DNA from: Bradyrhizobium sp. 4
GTDB lineage: Bacteria > Pseudomonadota > Alphaproteobacteria > Rhizobiales > Xanthobacteraceae
NCBI RefSeq assembly: GCF_023100905.1
Contig: NZ_CP064686.1
Coordinates: 1,488,001 to 1,552,000, forward strand
DNA length: 64,000 nucleotides
Direction of reading: 5' to 3'
In this document: positions 55,768 to 64,000 of the stretch, piece by piece
Position numbering within the stretch: the first letter of the stretch is position 1
Layout: every line of letters begins with the position of its first letter
Position numbers and translations under genes: made by a program
Notes under the pieces: generated by a model
What the model was told of the DNA's origin: nothing
What the model saw: the letters and a program-made list of their open reading frames with translations, nothing else
Databases searched by the model: none

Positions 55768-57125
55768 TGACGGCGCCGAGACCAGACCATAGCTGTCCTG
55801 ATGGAGATGGGACTCTGCACGCGGCGCTGGCGCGTCTGCGAACTACGGCAAGCCATGTGGACACGCGTGCCGTACGCGGGCGGATCACGCGTGCGATCGG
55901 CACGTTGATCCATGCAGTTTTGCCGGATGCTTGTATTGGAGAAGTTTGTGTGCTCAAGGATCCGCGCACCGGATGGTCGCTTGAGGCCGAGGTGATCGGT
56001 CTGTTGCAGGACGGCGTATTGCTGACGCCGATCGGTGACCTGCAAGGCATGTCCGGCCGCGCAGAAGTCGTTGCCACTGGCCGAATGCACGAAGTGCCGG
56101 TCGGCCCCAATTTGCTTGGCCGGGTGATCGACAGCTTCGGCCGTCCACTCGATGGCAAGGGCGCAGTCAAAGCCATGGAGACGCGCCCGCTGCGCGGCAA
56201 AGCGCCAAATCCAATGACGAGGTGCATCATCGCTCGCCCTCTGCCACTCGGTGTTCGCGTCTTGGATGGTCTTCTGACATGCGGCGAGGGCCAACGCATC
56301 GGCATTTATGGAGAGCCTGGTGGCGGCAAGTCGACGCTACTGTCGCAGATCGTAAAAGGCGCGGTCGCTGACGTGACCGTGGTTGCGCTGATAGGCGAGC
56401 GTGGACGCGAAGTGCGTGAATTCATCGAGCGGCATCTTGGGGAGACTGCCCTCCGCCGCACGGTCGTCGTCGTTGAGACCTCCGATCGCTCAGCGACGGA
56501 GCGGGCGCAATGTGCTTATACGGCAACCGCGCTCGCCGAATATTTTCGCGATCAAGGCCTGCGCGTCGTTCTGATGATGGATTCATTGACGCGATTTAGC
56601 CGCGCTATGCGGGAGATCGGGCTTGCTGCCGGTGAGCCACCGACTCGCCGGGGCTTTCCTCCCTCTGTCTTTGCAATGTTGCCAGGTTTGCTGGAGCGCG
56701 CTGGTATGAGTGAGCGTGGCTCAATCACCGCCTTCTATACCGTGCTTGTGGAAGGTGACGGCACGGGCGATCCAATCGCCGAGGAAACGCGTGGCATTCT
56801 CGATGGTCATATCGTTCTTTCACGCTCTCTCGCGGCGCGGGCGCATTTCCCCGCCATCGACGTACTGTCGAGCCGCAGCCGCGTCATGGATGCCGTCGTA
56901 TCTGCACCGCATCGCAAGGCAGCATCCCTCTTCCGTGATCTTATCTCCCGTCATGCAGAGGCCGAATTTTTGATCAAGGTTGGCGAATACAAGCAAGGCA
57001 GCGATCCGCTGACGGACCGAGCTGTCGCTTCGATCGATGATCTGCGCGAGTTTTTGCGCCAGGGTGAAAACGATGCGTCCACTTTTGAGGAAACTGTCAC
57101 ATGGATGTGCCGTCTGACCGCATGA
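55767..57125 (+). CDS. rhcN: T3SS ATPase RhcN (SctN)
   Basis: The 452-aa protein is full length for SctN. Walker A is GEPGGGKSTLL, Walker B is VVLMMDSLTRFSRAMREIGL, and the Arg-rich block GEPPTRRGFPPSVFAMLPGL follows, as in F1-type ATPases. The catalytic Glu lies in LIGERGREVREF. It is a cytoplasmic hexamer that strips chaperones and unfolds substrates. The start overlaps rhcL by one base, and ATGA couples it to the next gene. Confidence 0.97.
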   Translation: MTAPRPDHSCPDGDGTLHAALARLRTTASHVDTRAVRGRITRAIGTLIHAVLPDACIGEVCVLKDPRTGWSLEAEVIGLLQDGVLLTPIGDLQGMSGRAEVVATGRMHEVPVGPNLLGRVIDSFGRPLDGKGAVKAMETRPLRGKAPNPMTRCIIARPLPLGVRVLDGLLTCGEGQRIGIYGEPGGGKSTLLSQIVKGAVADVTVVALIGERGREVREFIERHLGETALRRTVVVVETSDRSATERAQCAYTATALAEYFRDQGLRVVLMMDSLTRFSRAMREIGLAAGEPPTRRGFPPSVFAMLPGLLERAGMSERGSITAFYTVLVEGDGTGDPIAEETRGILDGHIVLSRSLAARAHFPAIDVLSSRSRVMDAVVSAPHRKAASLFRDLISRHAEAEFLIKVGEYKQGSDPLTDRAVASIDDLREFLRQGENDASTFEETVTWMCRLTA

Positions 57126-57634
57126 GTTGCATACACGTTTCGAGCTTGCGGCAAGTGAAGGATATGCGCGAGCGTAGTGCACGTAGTGAGTTGTCCAATA
57201 TGGAAGCCAAGCGTCATATCGCGACCTCGGCCGCGGAGCACGCATGGCAGGAACTTGGAATTGCTGAAAAGCATCATACAGATGCCCAGGCGGAGGTTTA
57301 CCAGCAGTTGATGTCGGTCGGTACCTTGTCCGTCGTTGAACTCGATCATTGCCAGCTCACCCTTGAGAGGCTAGCGATTGAGATCACCTCGAAACGCCGC
57401 ACACTTGAGGAGGCGCGTATCACTCAAAAGCAGGCCGAGACAGCGGCATCCGAGAGGCGTGCGCACTGGGCGAAGCGTTCCGCAGCGACTCATAAATGGC
57501 GACAAATCGAGACCGACGTCCGGCGTGCGGCCGATACCCATTCGGAAGTAACAGCCGAGCTAGAGGCTGATGATGAAGTCTTGCTTCGCCATGGGAGGGG
57601 TTTGCCCACGCTGGTGGCGGGCGATTCAATTTGA
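57122..57634 (+). CDS. rhcZ: T3SS central stalk protein RhcZ/RhcO (SctO, Y4yJ type)
   Basis: The start at ATG 57122 overlaps the rhcN stop as ATGA. The 170-aa product is a long alpha-helical, charged coiled-coil protein (LRQVKDMRERSARSELSNME, AHWAKRSAATHKWRQIETDV), as in FliJ/YscO proteins that sit in the centre of the ATPase ring. Its position right after rhcN supports this. It ends in a TGATG overlap with rhcQ. Confidence 0.85.
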   Translation: MSCIHVSSLRQVKDMRERSARSELSNMEAKRHIATSAAEHAWQELGIAEKHHTDAQAEVYQQLMSVGTLSVVELDHCQLTLERLAIEITSKRRTLEEARITQKQAETAASERRAHWAKRSAATHKWRQIETDVRRAADTHSEVTAELEADDEVLLRHGRGLPTLVAGDSI

Positions 57635-58746
57635 TGACCGCTAGTCCAGTTGGGAACCAAATGCGCTGCCCTGTACAGTCGCCTCCTGCAACTCGCGCGA
57701 ACGCATACGCGAAGTACGAGCCGAGCCAGCGTCTAACCCAGAGTCTCGTCTCATGGCTCAACAGAAACGTGCGGCCCTCCGCCTCTTTGCGGAGTAACCT
57801 TTGCGACAAGCCGCTATCGGTGCGACTGGAACGACTTGTGTGGCAGGAGGAACCTCCGGCTCTGTCGATGCTCGATTGCGTTTGGCGCCTCGGCGATGAT
57901 GCGCTCGTGTTGTCGATACCGCATGCGCTTGCGGAGGTCTTGATCTCGACAGTACAGAGTGGCCTAGCTTTACTTTCCGAGCCAAGTCGTTCGCTGGTTC
58001 TCGAACTTGCACTTGAATCGTTGCTCGCGCACCTGGAGACTGAGACAGAGCAGCAACTGCGACTCCTTCATGTTGGAAAGGCCGAGAAGAACGGGCCTTA
58101 TATCGAACTCGACATCATCTACGGTCCGGTCAGGGGCAAAGGTCGCCTATTTCTTTTCTCGCCTCTTGACGGACCGATACCGCCGGCGTTCCGCGCCTTA
58201 GGCGAGCTACTCGGCCAATTGCCGCGACAGTTGTGCGAGGTCCCCGCACAGCTACCCGTTACAATTGCAGGAGAGATCGGCTCCCTCCGGGCGTCAGCCT
58301 CGCTTCTTCGCAAAACACGTGAGGGCGACGCTTTGTTGCCGGATGTAATGCCATTCGCCCGCGGTCAGATCATCCTCACTGCCGGCCCGTTATGGGCCGC
58401 CGCAGATGTCACTGGCACCCGCCTGATTCTGCACGGACCGTTTCGCTTGCGGCCGCGCCCTCTGGAGTATGCGCATATGACGACACTGCCCGGTTTACAG
58501 CAGTCGCCTTCGGAAGCCGATCTCGACGATATTGAGATTTCGCTTGTCTTTGAATGCGGCCGCTGGCCCATCACGCTGGGAGCCCTGAGAAGCATCAGCA
58601 AAGGATATGTATTCGAACTTGGCCGGCCGGTCGACGGCCCGGTCGATATCCTTGCAAACGGCGTACGTATCGGGAGTGGCGACATAGTACGTATTGGGGA
58701 CGAGCTCGGCGTTAGACTGCGTGGCGGGTTAGCGGGCAATGACTAA
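57634..58746 (+). CDS. rhcQ: T3SS C-ring protein RhcQ (SctQ)
   Basis: The start is ATG 57634, within the TGATG overlap. The 370-aa protein has an extended N-terminal domain and two SpoA-like domains at the C-terminus. The last one is clear: ISLVFECGRWPITLGALRSI, then SKGYVFELGRPVDGPVDILA and NGVRIGSGDIVRIGDELGVR. It builds the cytoplasmic sorting platform with NolU and RhcL. It overlaps rhcR by 8 bp. Confidence 0.93.
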   Translation: MTASPVGNQMRCPVQSPPATRANAYAKYEPSQRLTQSLVSWLNRNVRPSASLRSNLCDKPLSVRLERLVWQEEPPALSMLDCVWRLGDDALVLSIPHALAEVLISTVQSGLALLSEPSRSLVLELALESLLAHLETETEQQLRLLHVGKAEKNGPYIELDIIYGPVRGKGRLFLFSPLDGPIPPAFRALGELLGQLPRQLCEVPAQLPVTIAGEIGSLRASASLLRKTREGDALLPDVMPFARGQIILTAGPLWAAADVTGTRLILHGPFRLRPRPLEYAHMTTLPGLQQSPSEADLDDIEISLVFECGRWPITLGALRSISKGYVFELGRPVDGPVDILANGVRIGSGDIVRIGDELGVRLRGGLAGND

Positions 58747-59404
58747 CATTGAACCGGCAATACTGCCGCTTCTTGCGGTCACGGCCGCGCTCGGCTTGTT
58801 GGTCTTCGCTGTCGTCACGACCACGGCGTTCGTAAAGGTATCTGTCGTTCTCTTCCTCGTTCGCAATGCGCTTGGGACCCAATCGATTCCACCGAACATC
58901 GTTCTATACGGCGCAGCATTGATGCTCACCGCCTTCACGAGCGCCCCCGTCTTTGAGCAGAGCTACAATAGAGTCGCCGATCTGCAGCTCCGCTATCAAA
59001 CGCTCGAGGATTGGGTAGCCGCCGCGAAAGTGGGGCAGGAGCCGCTGCGAGGCTATCTCAAGAACTTCACCAATGAAGAACAGCGAGGCTTCTTCCTGTC
59101 CTCGACCGAGCGTGTCTGGCCGGAAGAGATGCGCGGCAGAGCGACAGCCGATGATTTTGTCATTCTCGTCCCATCTTTTCTAATCTCAGAACTCAAGCGT
59201 GCCTTCGAAATCGGGTTTTTACTATACCTTCCGTTTATCACTATCGATCTGATCGTAACGACCATTCTGATGGCCATGGGCATGTCAATGGTGTCTCCGA
59301 CAGTGATCTCAGTTCCTTTCAAGCTGTTTCTGTTCGTGGCGATTGACGGCTGGTCGCGGCTTATGCACGGGCTGGTGCTGAGCTATACAACACCTGGAGG
59401 GTGA
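58739..59404 (+). CDS. rhcR: T3SS export-gate protein RhcR (SctR)
   Basis: This 221-aa FliP/YscR-family membrane protein has its signature blocks: TAFVKVSVVLFLVRNALGTQ, IPPNIVLYGAALMLTAF, ILVPSFLISELKRAFEIGFL and LPFITIDLIVTTILMAMGMS. It forms the core of the export gate with RhcS and RhcT. It ends at the ribosome site of rhcS. Confidence 0.97.
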   Translation: MTNIEPAILPLLAVTAALGLLVFAVVTTTAFVKVSVVLFLVRNALGTQSIPPNIVLYGAALMLTAFTSAPVFEQSYNRVADLQLRYQTLEDWVAAAKVGQEPLRGYLKNFTNEEQRGFFLSSTERVWPEEMRGRATADDFVILVPSFLISELKRAFEIGFLLYLPFITIDLIVTTILMAMGMSMVSPTVISVPFKLFLFVAIDGWSRLMHGLVLSYTTPGG

Positions 59405-59406
59405 GC

Positions 59407-59682
59407 ATGGATGAGGCCACTATTCTCCCTTTTATGAGCCGATCACTGGTGCTTTTCATGACCTGGGTTCTGCCTCCGCTCATTGCAGCGGCGGTCGCCG
59501 AAACCATCATCGGCATCATCCAGGCGGCAACGCAGATCCAGGATCAGACATTGCCACTGACTGTGAAGCTTTTGGTCATTGTTGGGATTATAGGTTTGTT
59601 TGCTCCGGTGCTGAGCGCCCCGCTCATCGAACAAGCCAAGCAGATCTTCACTGATTTTCCCGCGCTCACGACGGGCTACTAG
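59407..59682 (+). CDS. rhcS: T3SS export-gate protein RhcS (SctS)
   Basis: ATG 59407, six bases after GGAGG, gives 91 aa. The GTG at 59401 is the alternative. It has two membrane helices with the FliQ/YscS signature VLPPLIAAAVAETIIGIIQA, ATQIQDQTLPLTVKLL. It is a gate subunit with RhcR and RhcT. Confidence 0.95.
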   Translation: MDEATILPFMSRSLVLFMTWVLPPLIAAAVAETIIGIIQAATQIQDQTLPLTVKLLVIVGIIGLFAPVLSAPLIEQAKQIFTDFPALTTGY

Positions 59683-59693
59683 CAGCAGCCGTC

Positions 59694-60515
59694 ATGTATG
59701 ATCTGTCAACCGCCGACACGCCAAGTCTGATCCAGGCGACCATCGAACTCGTCGTTGCTGCCGGCCTTGGTGCGGCCCGCCCCGTGGGCATCATGCTGGT
59801 GCTTCCGGTATTTACGCGTCCGCAGATCGGCGGCCTGATCCGCGGTTGCCTTGCCGTCGCGCTCGAACTACCATACCTGGCGCACATCGCCGATGGCCTG
59901 AAGGAGCTAGATCCGGACACTCGTCTGCTCAAGATCCCGCTACTCGGTCTTAAGGAGACGTGTGTCGGCCTACTGATCGGCGCCCTCCTCAGTATTCCCC
60001 TCTGGAGTCTTCAGGCCGTCGGCGAGTTCATCGACGCGCAACGGGGCATCAGCAGCGTGGTCACTCCCGCCGATCCCGCGACACGCAGTCAGGCTTCGGC
60101 GACGGGACTTCTTATCGGGACCACCGCGACCACGATCTTCGTCGTATCGGGGGGCCTGCAAACCATGATCAGCGGGCTTTACGGCAGCTATCTGGTTTGG
60201 CCGGCTTATCAGCTTGGACCCACGCTGAGCATGCAAGGGACACTGGAGTTGTGGGGCGTGCTCGACAGCATCATACGTACCGCCGTCCTGGTCTCTGGAC
60301 CTGTGGTAGCTTTCCTCTTGCTGGCCGACATATCAGCGCTTCTGCTCGGGCGCTTTGCGCCGCAATTCAACCCGCGGGACCTATCGTTGACGATCAAGAA
60401 TATAGGTTTTGCGATCGTCATGGTGACTTATACGCTCTACCTCATCGAATACATGCAAGCGGAAATCATGCAGTCGAGCCGAGAGCTGGAGAGGCTTGAG
60501 AGGAAACTGAAGTGA
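59694..60515 (+). CDS. rhcT: T3SS export-gate protein RhcT (SctT)
   Basis: This 273-aa FliR/YscT-family protein has six or so helices. Motifs include GAARPVGIMLVLPVFTRPQI, LLSIPLWSLQAVGEFIDAQR, GISSVVTPADPATRSQASAT and the C-terminal PQFNPRDLSLTIKNIGFAIV. Its stop overlaps the rhcU start by 4 bp. Confidence 0.96.
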   Translation: MYDLSTADTPSLIQATIELVVAAGLGAARPVGIMLVLPVFTRPQIGGLIRGCLAVALELPYLAHIADGLKELDPDTRLLKIPLLGLKETCVGLLIGALLSIPLWSLQAVGEFIDAQRGISSVVTPADPATRSQASATGLLIGTTATTIFVVSGGLQTMISGLYGSYLVWPAYQLGPTLSMQGTLELWGVLDSIIRTAVLVSGPVVAFLLLADISALLLGRFAPQFNPRDLSLTIKNIGFAIVMVTYTLYLIEYMQAEIMQSSRELERLERKLK

Positions 60516-61549
60516 GCGACACGAGCGAAGAGAAAACGCTCGCCCCCACTGAAAAGAAGCTAAGCGACTCGCGCAAGAAAGGCGTGGTTCCGCATAGCAC
60601 GGATCTAGTCAGGGCCCTCAGCGCTTGCGCCGGTCTCGGTTATGTCTGGTTAGAAGCGAGTTCCATCTACGACAAATGTCGTGAAGCGCTCATGCTGACT
60701 GACAAGCTGCTTGATAAGCCGTTCAATATTGCGGTCGATCTTGCGCTCGGCGTCTTGCCCGAACTTGCACTGGGAATTGTTGGCCCGCTTCTTGGGAGTA
60801 TGGTCACCTGCGCAATTCTGACGACGGTCCTAGCCAATGGTGGATTAGTGTTCTCCTCCGAGCCGATGACGCCGAAATTCGAGAACATTGATCCCATCAA
60901 CGGACTGAAGCGCATCGCCTCTTTGCGTTCCCTCATCGAGCTTGGCAAGACCTTGTTCAAGGTCTTCTGCCTCGGCGCGATCTTTGTCCTCGTCGTTGTC
61001 GGCGCGTGGAAGACACTGGTCTATCTGCCGGTTTGCGGCACGGGCTGCGTCGAGTTCGTGTTCATTCAAGTGAAACTGTTGATCGGGATTGCAAGTGGTG
61101 CATTTCTTATCGGCGGATTGGTCGATCTCCTCATCCAGCGTTGGTTGTTCTTGCGCGGCATGCGCATGACTAAGAGCGATATGAAGCGCGAGGACAAGGA
61201 GCAGCAAGGCAATCCGGAGGTCAAACGCGAACACCGACGCCTTCGGCGGGAGCAGGCGAGCGAGTCTCCTCTCGGCGTGAGTCGCGCGACATTGATCTTG
61301 ACTGGGCGCGAGCTGCTGGTCGGGGTACGCTACATCCGTGGCGAAACGGGTGTCCCGGTCCTGGTTTGCCGCGGCGACGGGGAGGCGGCTTCACGGCTCT
61401 TTGATGAAGCGAGGCGCCTTCGTCTCAGTATCGTCGAAGATCACGTCCTGGTCCGTGAGCTAATCCGCAACACTAGCCTTGGCAATTCCATTCCTGTCCA
61501 GTACTTCGAGGCTGTCGCAAAAGCACTCTTTGCCGCCGGCCAAGTCTAG
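60512..61549 (+). CDS. rhcU: T3SS switch protein RhcU (SctU) without the NPTH cleavage motif
   Basis: The start is GTG 60512, overlapping rhcT. The 345-aa FlhB/YscU protein has the usual start (EEKTLAPTEKKLSDSRKKGV), four helices and the DPINGLKRIASLRSLIELGK block. The linker DMKREDKEQQGNPEVKREHR is normal. In the cytoplasmic domain, the place normally occupied by the self-cleaving NPTH is TGRE at residues 264-267 (SRATLILTGRELLVGVRYIR). The rest of the domain aligns normally to the C-terminus. Loss of the Asn-Pro pair should prevent autocleavage, the substrate switch known in other systems. Confidence 0.93.
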   Translation: MSDTSEEKTLAPTEKKLSDSRKKGVVPHSTDLVRALSACAGLGYVWLEASSIYDKCREALMLTDKLLDKPFNIAVDLALGVLPELALGIVGPLLGSMVTCAILTTVLANGGLVFSSEPMTPKFENIDPINGLKRIASLRSLIELGKTLFKVFCLGAIFVLVVVGAWKTLVYLPVCGTGCVEFVFIQVKLLIGIASGAFLIGGLVDLLIQRWLFLRGMRMTKSDMKREDKEQQGNPEVKREHRRLRREQASESPLGVSRATLILTGRELLVGVRYIRGETGVPVLVCRGDGEAASRLFDEARRLRLSIVEDHVLVRELIRNTSLGNSIPVQYFEAVAKALFAAGQV

Positions 61550-61592
61550 TTCGTGTTGTGAATGAGGTCGCATCGAATGACTGATGTTCTCG

Positions 61593-62255
61593 CTATCGAG
61601 AGGGCTGCACGGTCTGGGTGCCGGCAGACGTGGGATCTGACGGCAGCTTGTTGTTAGCCATACCCAAGTTGCTGTTATTGCCGGTCGCGAAGGTTTTGTA
61701 TGTGGCAACGGGAATGGCCGCACGATTGCCATCACTCGGCACAACGGCCTGATTGTCAATCAAGTCGCGCGGATCGTTGACCATGCCGGCCAAGTTGTTG
61801 CGGATCGAGCAGCCAAGCGTCGGATCGAAAGAATTGTCGTTCACTGAAGGGCCGACGATCGCAATCGACGGACAAACGGGAGGGCGCGCCTCGTACGTAA
61901 TCGCCTCGATTCGGGCGGCAGAGCCATCACGCCTATCGATGAATGGACCGTACAGGCGGATGTTGTGAGCGTCGACGCCCACTGCGCGGGCCTCAGCTGC
62001 TATCTGCGCCCCGAGCCGACGTGAGCCGACGATATCAAGATGGAGCGTGTCGTACCGACCGCGACTGGTACTCGCTATGAAGTAACGCAGACGCTGCCGT
62101 TCGGGCCCTCCAAGGGTCTGTAACAGTAAGACGTTCTTCTCTTGTTCAACCAGGATCGCTTGCGCGGTCGGCTCGAGGTAAGTCGGCGCGGTGCTTGCGC
62201 AGCCACCTAGACTGGCCGTCAGACCGATGAAGGGGCGCACGAATCGTAATCTCAT
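61593..62255 (-). CDS. CpaD-like lipoprotein of the rhcC2 operon (Y4xK type)
   Basis: The 220-aa protein has a lipoprotein signal (LTASLGGCAS, Cys19) and a CpaD-type domain. The C-terminal signature includes PPVCPSIAIVGPSVNDNSFD, PTLGCSIRNNLAGMVNDPRD and LIDNQAVVPSDGNRAA. CpaD proteins act with CpaC-type secretins in pilus systems. Here it probably serves as pilotin or partner of the CpaC-like RhcC2, whose gene ends 11 bp upstream. It is the last gene of ttsI-rhcC2. Confidence 0.8.
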   Translation of the reverse strand: MRLRFVRPFIGLTASLGGCASTAPTYLEPTAQAILVEQEKNVLLLQTLGGPERQRLRYFIASTSRGRYDTLHLDIVGSRRLGAQIAAEARAVGVDAHNIRLYGPFIDRRDGSAARIEAITYEARPPVCPSIAIVGPSVNDNSFDPTLGCSIRNNLAGMVNDPRDLIDNQAVVPSDGNRAAIPVATYKTFATGNNSNLGMANNKLPSDPTSAGTQTVQPSR

Positions 62256-62265
62256 TGGTCGATCC

Positions 62266-63756
62266 TCATTCGATGGTGTGGCCGGTGCCCCTTGTCGCGC
62301 CTGGTACGCTTATCGGGGGAGCACCGCGAACAGGCGAGCGCGTTGCCAATGTGTTCGTCAGACTGCGCGCGAGGTCTGAGGGCGGAGCGATGCGGTCGGT
62401 GGGCGCACTCATCTGCTTCGAGTTCGATCTTGGCCGCACGACGTAAGGCGTGACGATGATCACGAGTTCCGTCTCATCCTGTTGAAATGACGATGAGCGA
62501 AATAGCGCACCAAGAATCGGAACGTCGCCGAGCCAAGGGAAAGTCGTGATCTCAGTGCTGAAGTTGCGCCGGATAAGCCCACCAATTGCAAAGCTCTGGC
62601 CGCTGGCGAGCTCGACAACCGTGTTTGCACGCCGGGTGGAGAGAGCCGGCACGGAGATGCCGTTGATGTTGACAGCACCTTGTGACGATAGTTCGCTGAC
62701 TTCAGGCTTCACGCGGATATTGATCTGATTGTTACTGAGAACGGTCGGCACAAACTCCAGGCTGACGCCGAAGTGACGGAACTCGACAGAGACCTGCCGA
62801 TTGTCCTGCAACACCGGAATGGGAAATTCGCCGCCGGCGAGGAAGCTGGCGGATTCGCCTGACATTGCGGTGAGGTTCGGTTCAGCAAGTACGGAAGCGA
62901 GGCGCTCGTGAGCCAGTGCATCGAGCATAGCGCTGACGTTCACATGGCCAGTGTTGACCCCCATCTTCGCCGTACCGCCGCCCTGCGCCGCGCCGTATCC
63001 ACCACCACTGCCACTGACCAACCCGAGAGTGAAAGGGCCAGCTTGACCGGAAGCGGAGAGGTTGACGCCGAGCTCCTTCATGGCGCTCCGCGAGACCTCC
63101 GCCACCCGCACGCTCAGATTCACCTGCAATGACCCCGCCACCTGAATCTTGTTGACGACGAGCGCACCAGACCCAAGAAACTGCTCGGTCACTTTCATCG
63201 CTATATCGACGATCTCCGCATTGGGCGCCGTACCGCTAAGGATGGCCCCACGCGGGGTGTAGCTTACCTGGATGGGATAGTCACCGACCTGGGCTTTCAG
63301 CGTGGCGCGCAGATCCTCGATCGGCTGGGTGACGACAACACGCAGCTCAGCGAGAGCCTCCCCGGCCTCGTTCAGTGCGAACAAGGTGGTCCGACCGGAT
63401 TTTTTGCCGAAAACAAAGATGGTCCTGTTCGAAGGTGCCTGATAGTCCGCGACCGTAGGATCTGCGACAAAGATGCTCGCGGCTGGCGCTGGCAGGTGAA
63501 TCGTCTTACCTAGCGAAGAGGAAAGGGTCAGCGTTGCGCTAATGCCGTCGGCAGCCGTACGCTGCGGCCCACTTCCATCATCCCGCTTGATCTGAGCTAC
63601 GGCCGCAGCCGGGAATAGCAGGATGACCACGCACAAAAGCTGCCAAAGACAAGGAAGAAATGTGGACGAAAGGCCGTTGGCGGCGATCGATCCTCGAGTG
63701 ACGCCAGCATGCTTGTCAAGAATGATGCTCAAGATGGTCTTTTCTTTCAAGTTCAA
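62266..63756 (-). CDS. rhcC2: T3SS outer-membrane secretin RhcC2
   Basis: The 496-aa protein has a signal peptide ending near residue 54 (VVILLFPAAAVAQ) and a pilus-type N-domain (ATLTLSSSLGKTIHLPAPAA, FVFGKKSGRTTLFALNEAGE). A BON-like segment follows, then the secretin barrel with VSAMLDALAHERLASVLAEP, NLTAMSGESASFLAGGEFPI and WLGDVPILGALFRSSSFQQD. It pairs with RhcC1. No ATG is available at the beginning. TTG 63756 lies four bases after the ttsI stop, and another TTG start a few codons later is possible. Confidence 0.9.
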   Translation of the reverse strand: MNLKEKTILSIILDKHAGVTRGSIAANGLSSTFLPCLWQLLCVVILLFPAAAVAQIKRDDGSGPQRTAADGISATLTLSSSLGKTIHLPAPAASIFVADPTVADYQAPSNRTIFVFGKKSGRTTLFALNEAGEALAELRVVVTQPIEDLRATLKAQVGDYPIQVSYTPRGAILSGTAPNAEIVDIAMKVTEQFLGSGALVVNKIQVAGSLQVNLSVRVAEVSRSAMKELGVNLSASGQAGPFTLGLVSGSGGGYGAAQGGGTAKMGVNTGHVNVSAMLDALAHERLASVLAEPNLTAMSGESASFLAGGEFPIPVLQDNRQVSVEFRHFGVSLEFVPTVLSNNQINIRVKPEVSELSSQGAVNINGISVPALSTRRANTVVELASGQSFAIGGLIRRNFSTEITTFPWLGDVPILGALFRSSSFQQDETELVIIVTPYVVRPRSNSKQMSAPTDRIAPPSDLARSLTNTLATRSPVRGAPPISVPGATRGTGHTIE

Positions 63757-63760
63757 TTAA

Positions 63761-64000
63761 CTACGCGGTCGATGCCGCGCCTTTCAATTCAAGCACGTAG
63801 CCGATCCCGCGCGCGGTTTTGATCCGTAGCGTCGCACCGGACCGACTCAAATGACCGCGCAAACGATAGATTCCGACCTCAAGCGCATTGGTTGAGACCT
63901 CGTCGTCAAATGCATAGAGGCTATCTTCCAATGACGCACGAGCCACGGTGCGGCCGGCGCGGCTGAGCAGATGTTCGAGAATGCACACCTCGCGGCGGGC
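63761..64000 (-). CDS. ttsI: Response regulator TtsI, C-terminal part (gene continues beyond the window)
   Basis: The 80 codons inside the window are the winged-helix DNA-binding end of an OmpR-type regulator: ILEHLLSRAGRTVARASLED, DDEVSTNALEVGIYRLRGHL and LRIKTARGIGYVLEL. Its place directly before rhcC2 and the tts boxes in this window identify it as TtsI, the activator of rhizobial T3SS genes, itself induced through NodD and flavonoids. The receiver domain and promoter are off the right edge. Confidence 0.88.
   Translation of the reverse strand, partial: ARREVCILEHLLSRAGRTVARASLEDSLYAFDDEVSTNALEVGIYRLRGHLSRSGATLRIKTARGIGYVLELKGAASTA

Noticed and set aside
61211..61222. NPEV in RhcU taken as the cleavage motif
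   Set aside because: NPEV at residues 234-237 lies in the linker before the cytoplasmic domain, where other SctU proteins have NPEVK or NPEIK. It is not the NPTH position.
62266..63756. Type IV/Tad pilus secretin CpaC with CpaD neighbour
   Set aside because: The similarity is real, but the genes sit directly behind ttsI and next to the rhc operon, as RhcC2 and its lipoprotein do in rhizobia. No other Tad genes are present.

Overview
The window looks like part of a Bradyrhizobium symbiosis island. The main evidence is a rhizobial-type (Rhc) type III secretion system at 41.8-64.0 kb, TtsI-type promoter boxes (tts boxes) in front of its operons and effector genes, large type III effector genes, and very dense insertion-sequence debris with many frameshifted genes between them. 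I saw no rRNA, tRNA, CRISPR array or replication gene.

Region 0-6 kb is decayed: a frameshifted glycoside hydrolase, a frameshifted DUF892 ferritin-like gene, remnants of kdpC and kdpD, and a truncated NopP-like effector start behind a degenerate tts box. Region 6.2-14.6 kb is one giant ORF of 2796 codons, an SKWP-repeat effector of the RipS/XopAD type. Its C-terminal third carries, in order, motifs that look like those of two-barrel RNA polymerases and eukaryotic RNA-dependent RNA polymerases, including an exact DFDGD. Region 14.9-24 kb is metabolic: pabA, a frameshifted pabB, a Dabb-domain gene, intact panB-panC and an MFS transporter. Region 24.6-28.3 kb holds a complete IS21-type element (istA-istB, with terminal repeats and a 7-bp target duplication) inside an older integrase-core transposase gene. 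Region 28.3-31.5 kb encodes a NopD-like Ulp1/C48 SUMO-protease effector. Region 32-38.2 kb is a nested stack: an IS110-type element lies in an IS256-type element, which lies in a second copy of the same integrase-core transposase family. A NopP-like effector with a clear tts box follows at 38.7-39.6 kb, then more IS debris.

The secretion system is in three blocks. The first has nopX (translocon, minus strand) and, divergent from it, an operon of two small secreted or pilin-like proteins, then rhcD, a conserved unknown, a TPR protein, rhcV and a small lipoprotein. A 3-kb graveyard of IS3, IS21, IS110 and IS256 fragments follows. The second block has rhcC1 (minus strand), divergent from nopB-rhcJ-nolU-rhcL-rhcN-rhcZ-rhcQ-rhcR-rhcS-rhcT-rhcU, an almost fully overlapping operon. 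The third block, on the minus strand, is ttsI (partial, running off the right edge), rhcC2 and a CpaD-like lipoprotein. A degenerate second copy of rhcC1 sits between nopX and the first operon, which suggests the cluster was rearranged through the divergent promoter region.

Together, TtsI would activate the tts-box promoters, the Rhc machine would export NopB, NopX and pilin-like proteins as extracellular parts, and the NopP-like, NopD-like and SKWP proteins would be delivered into legume cells.
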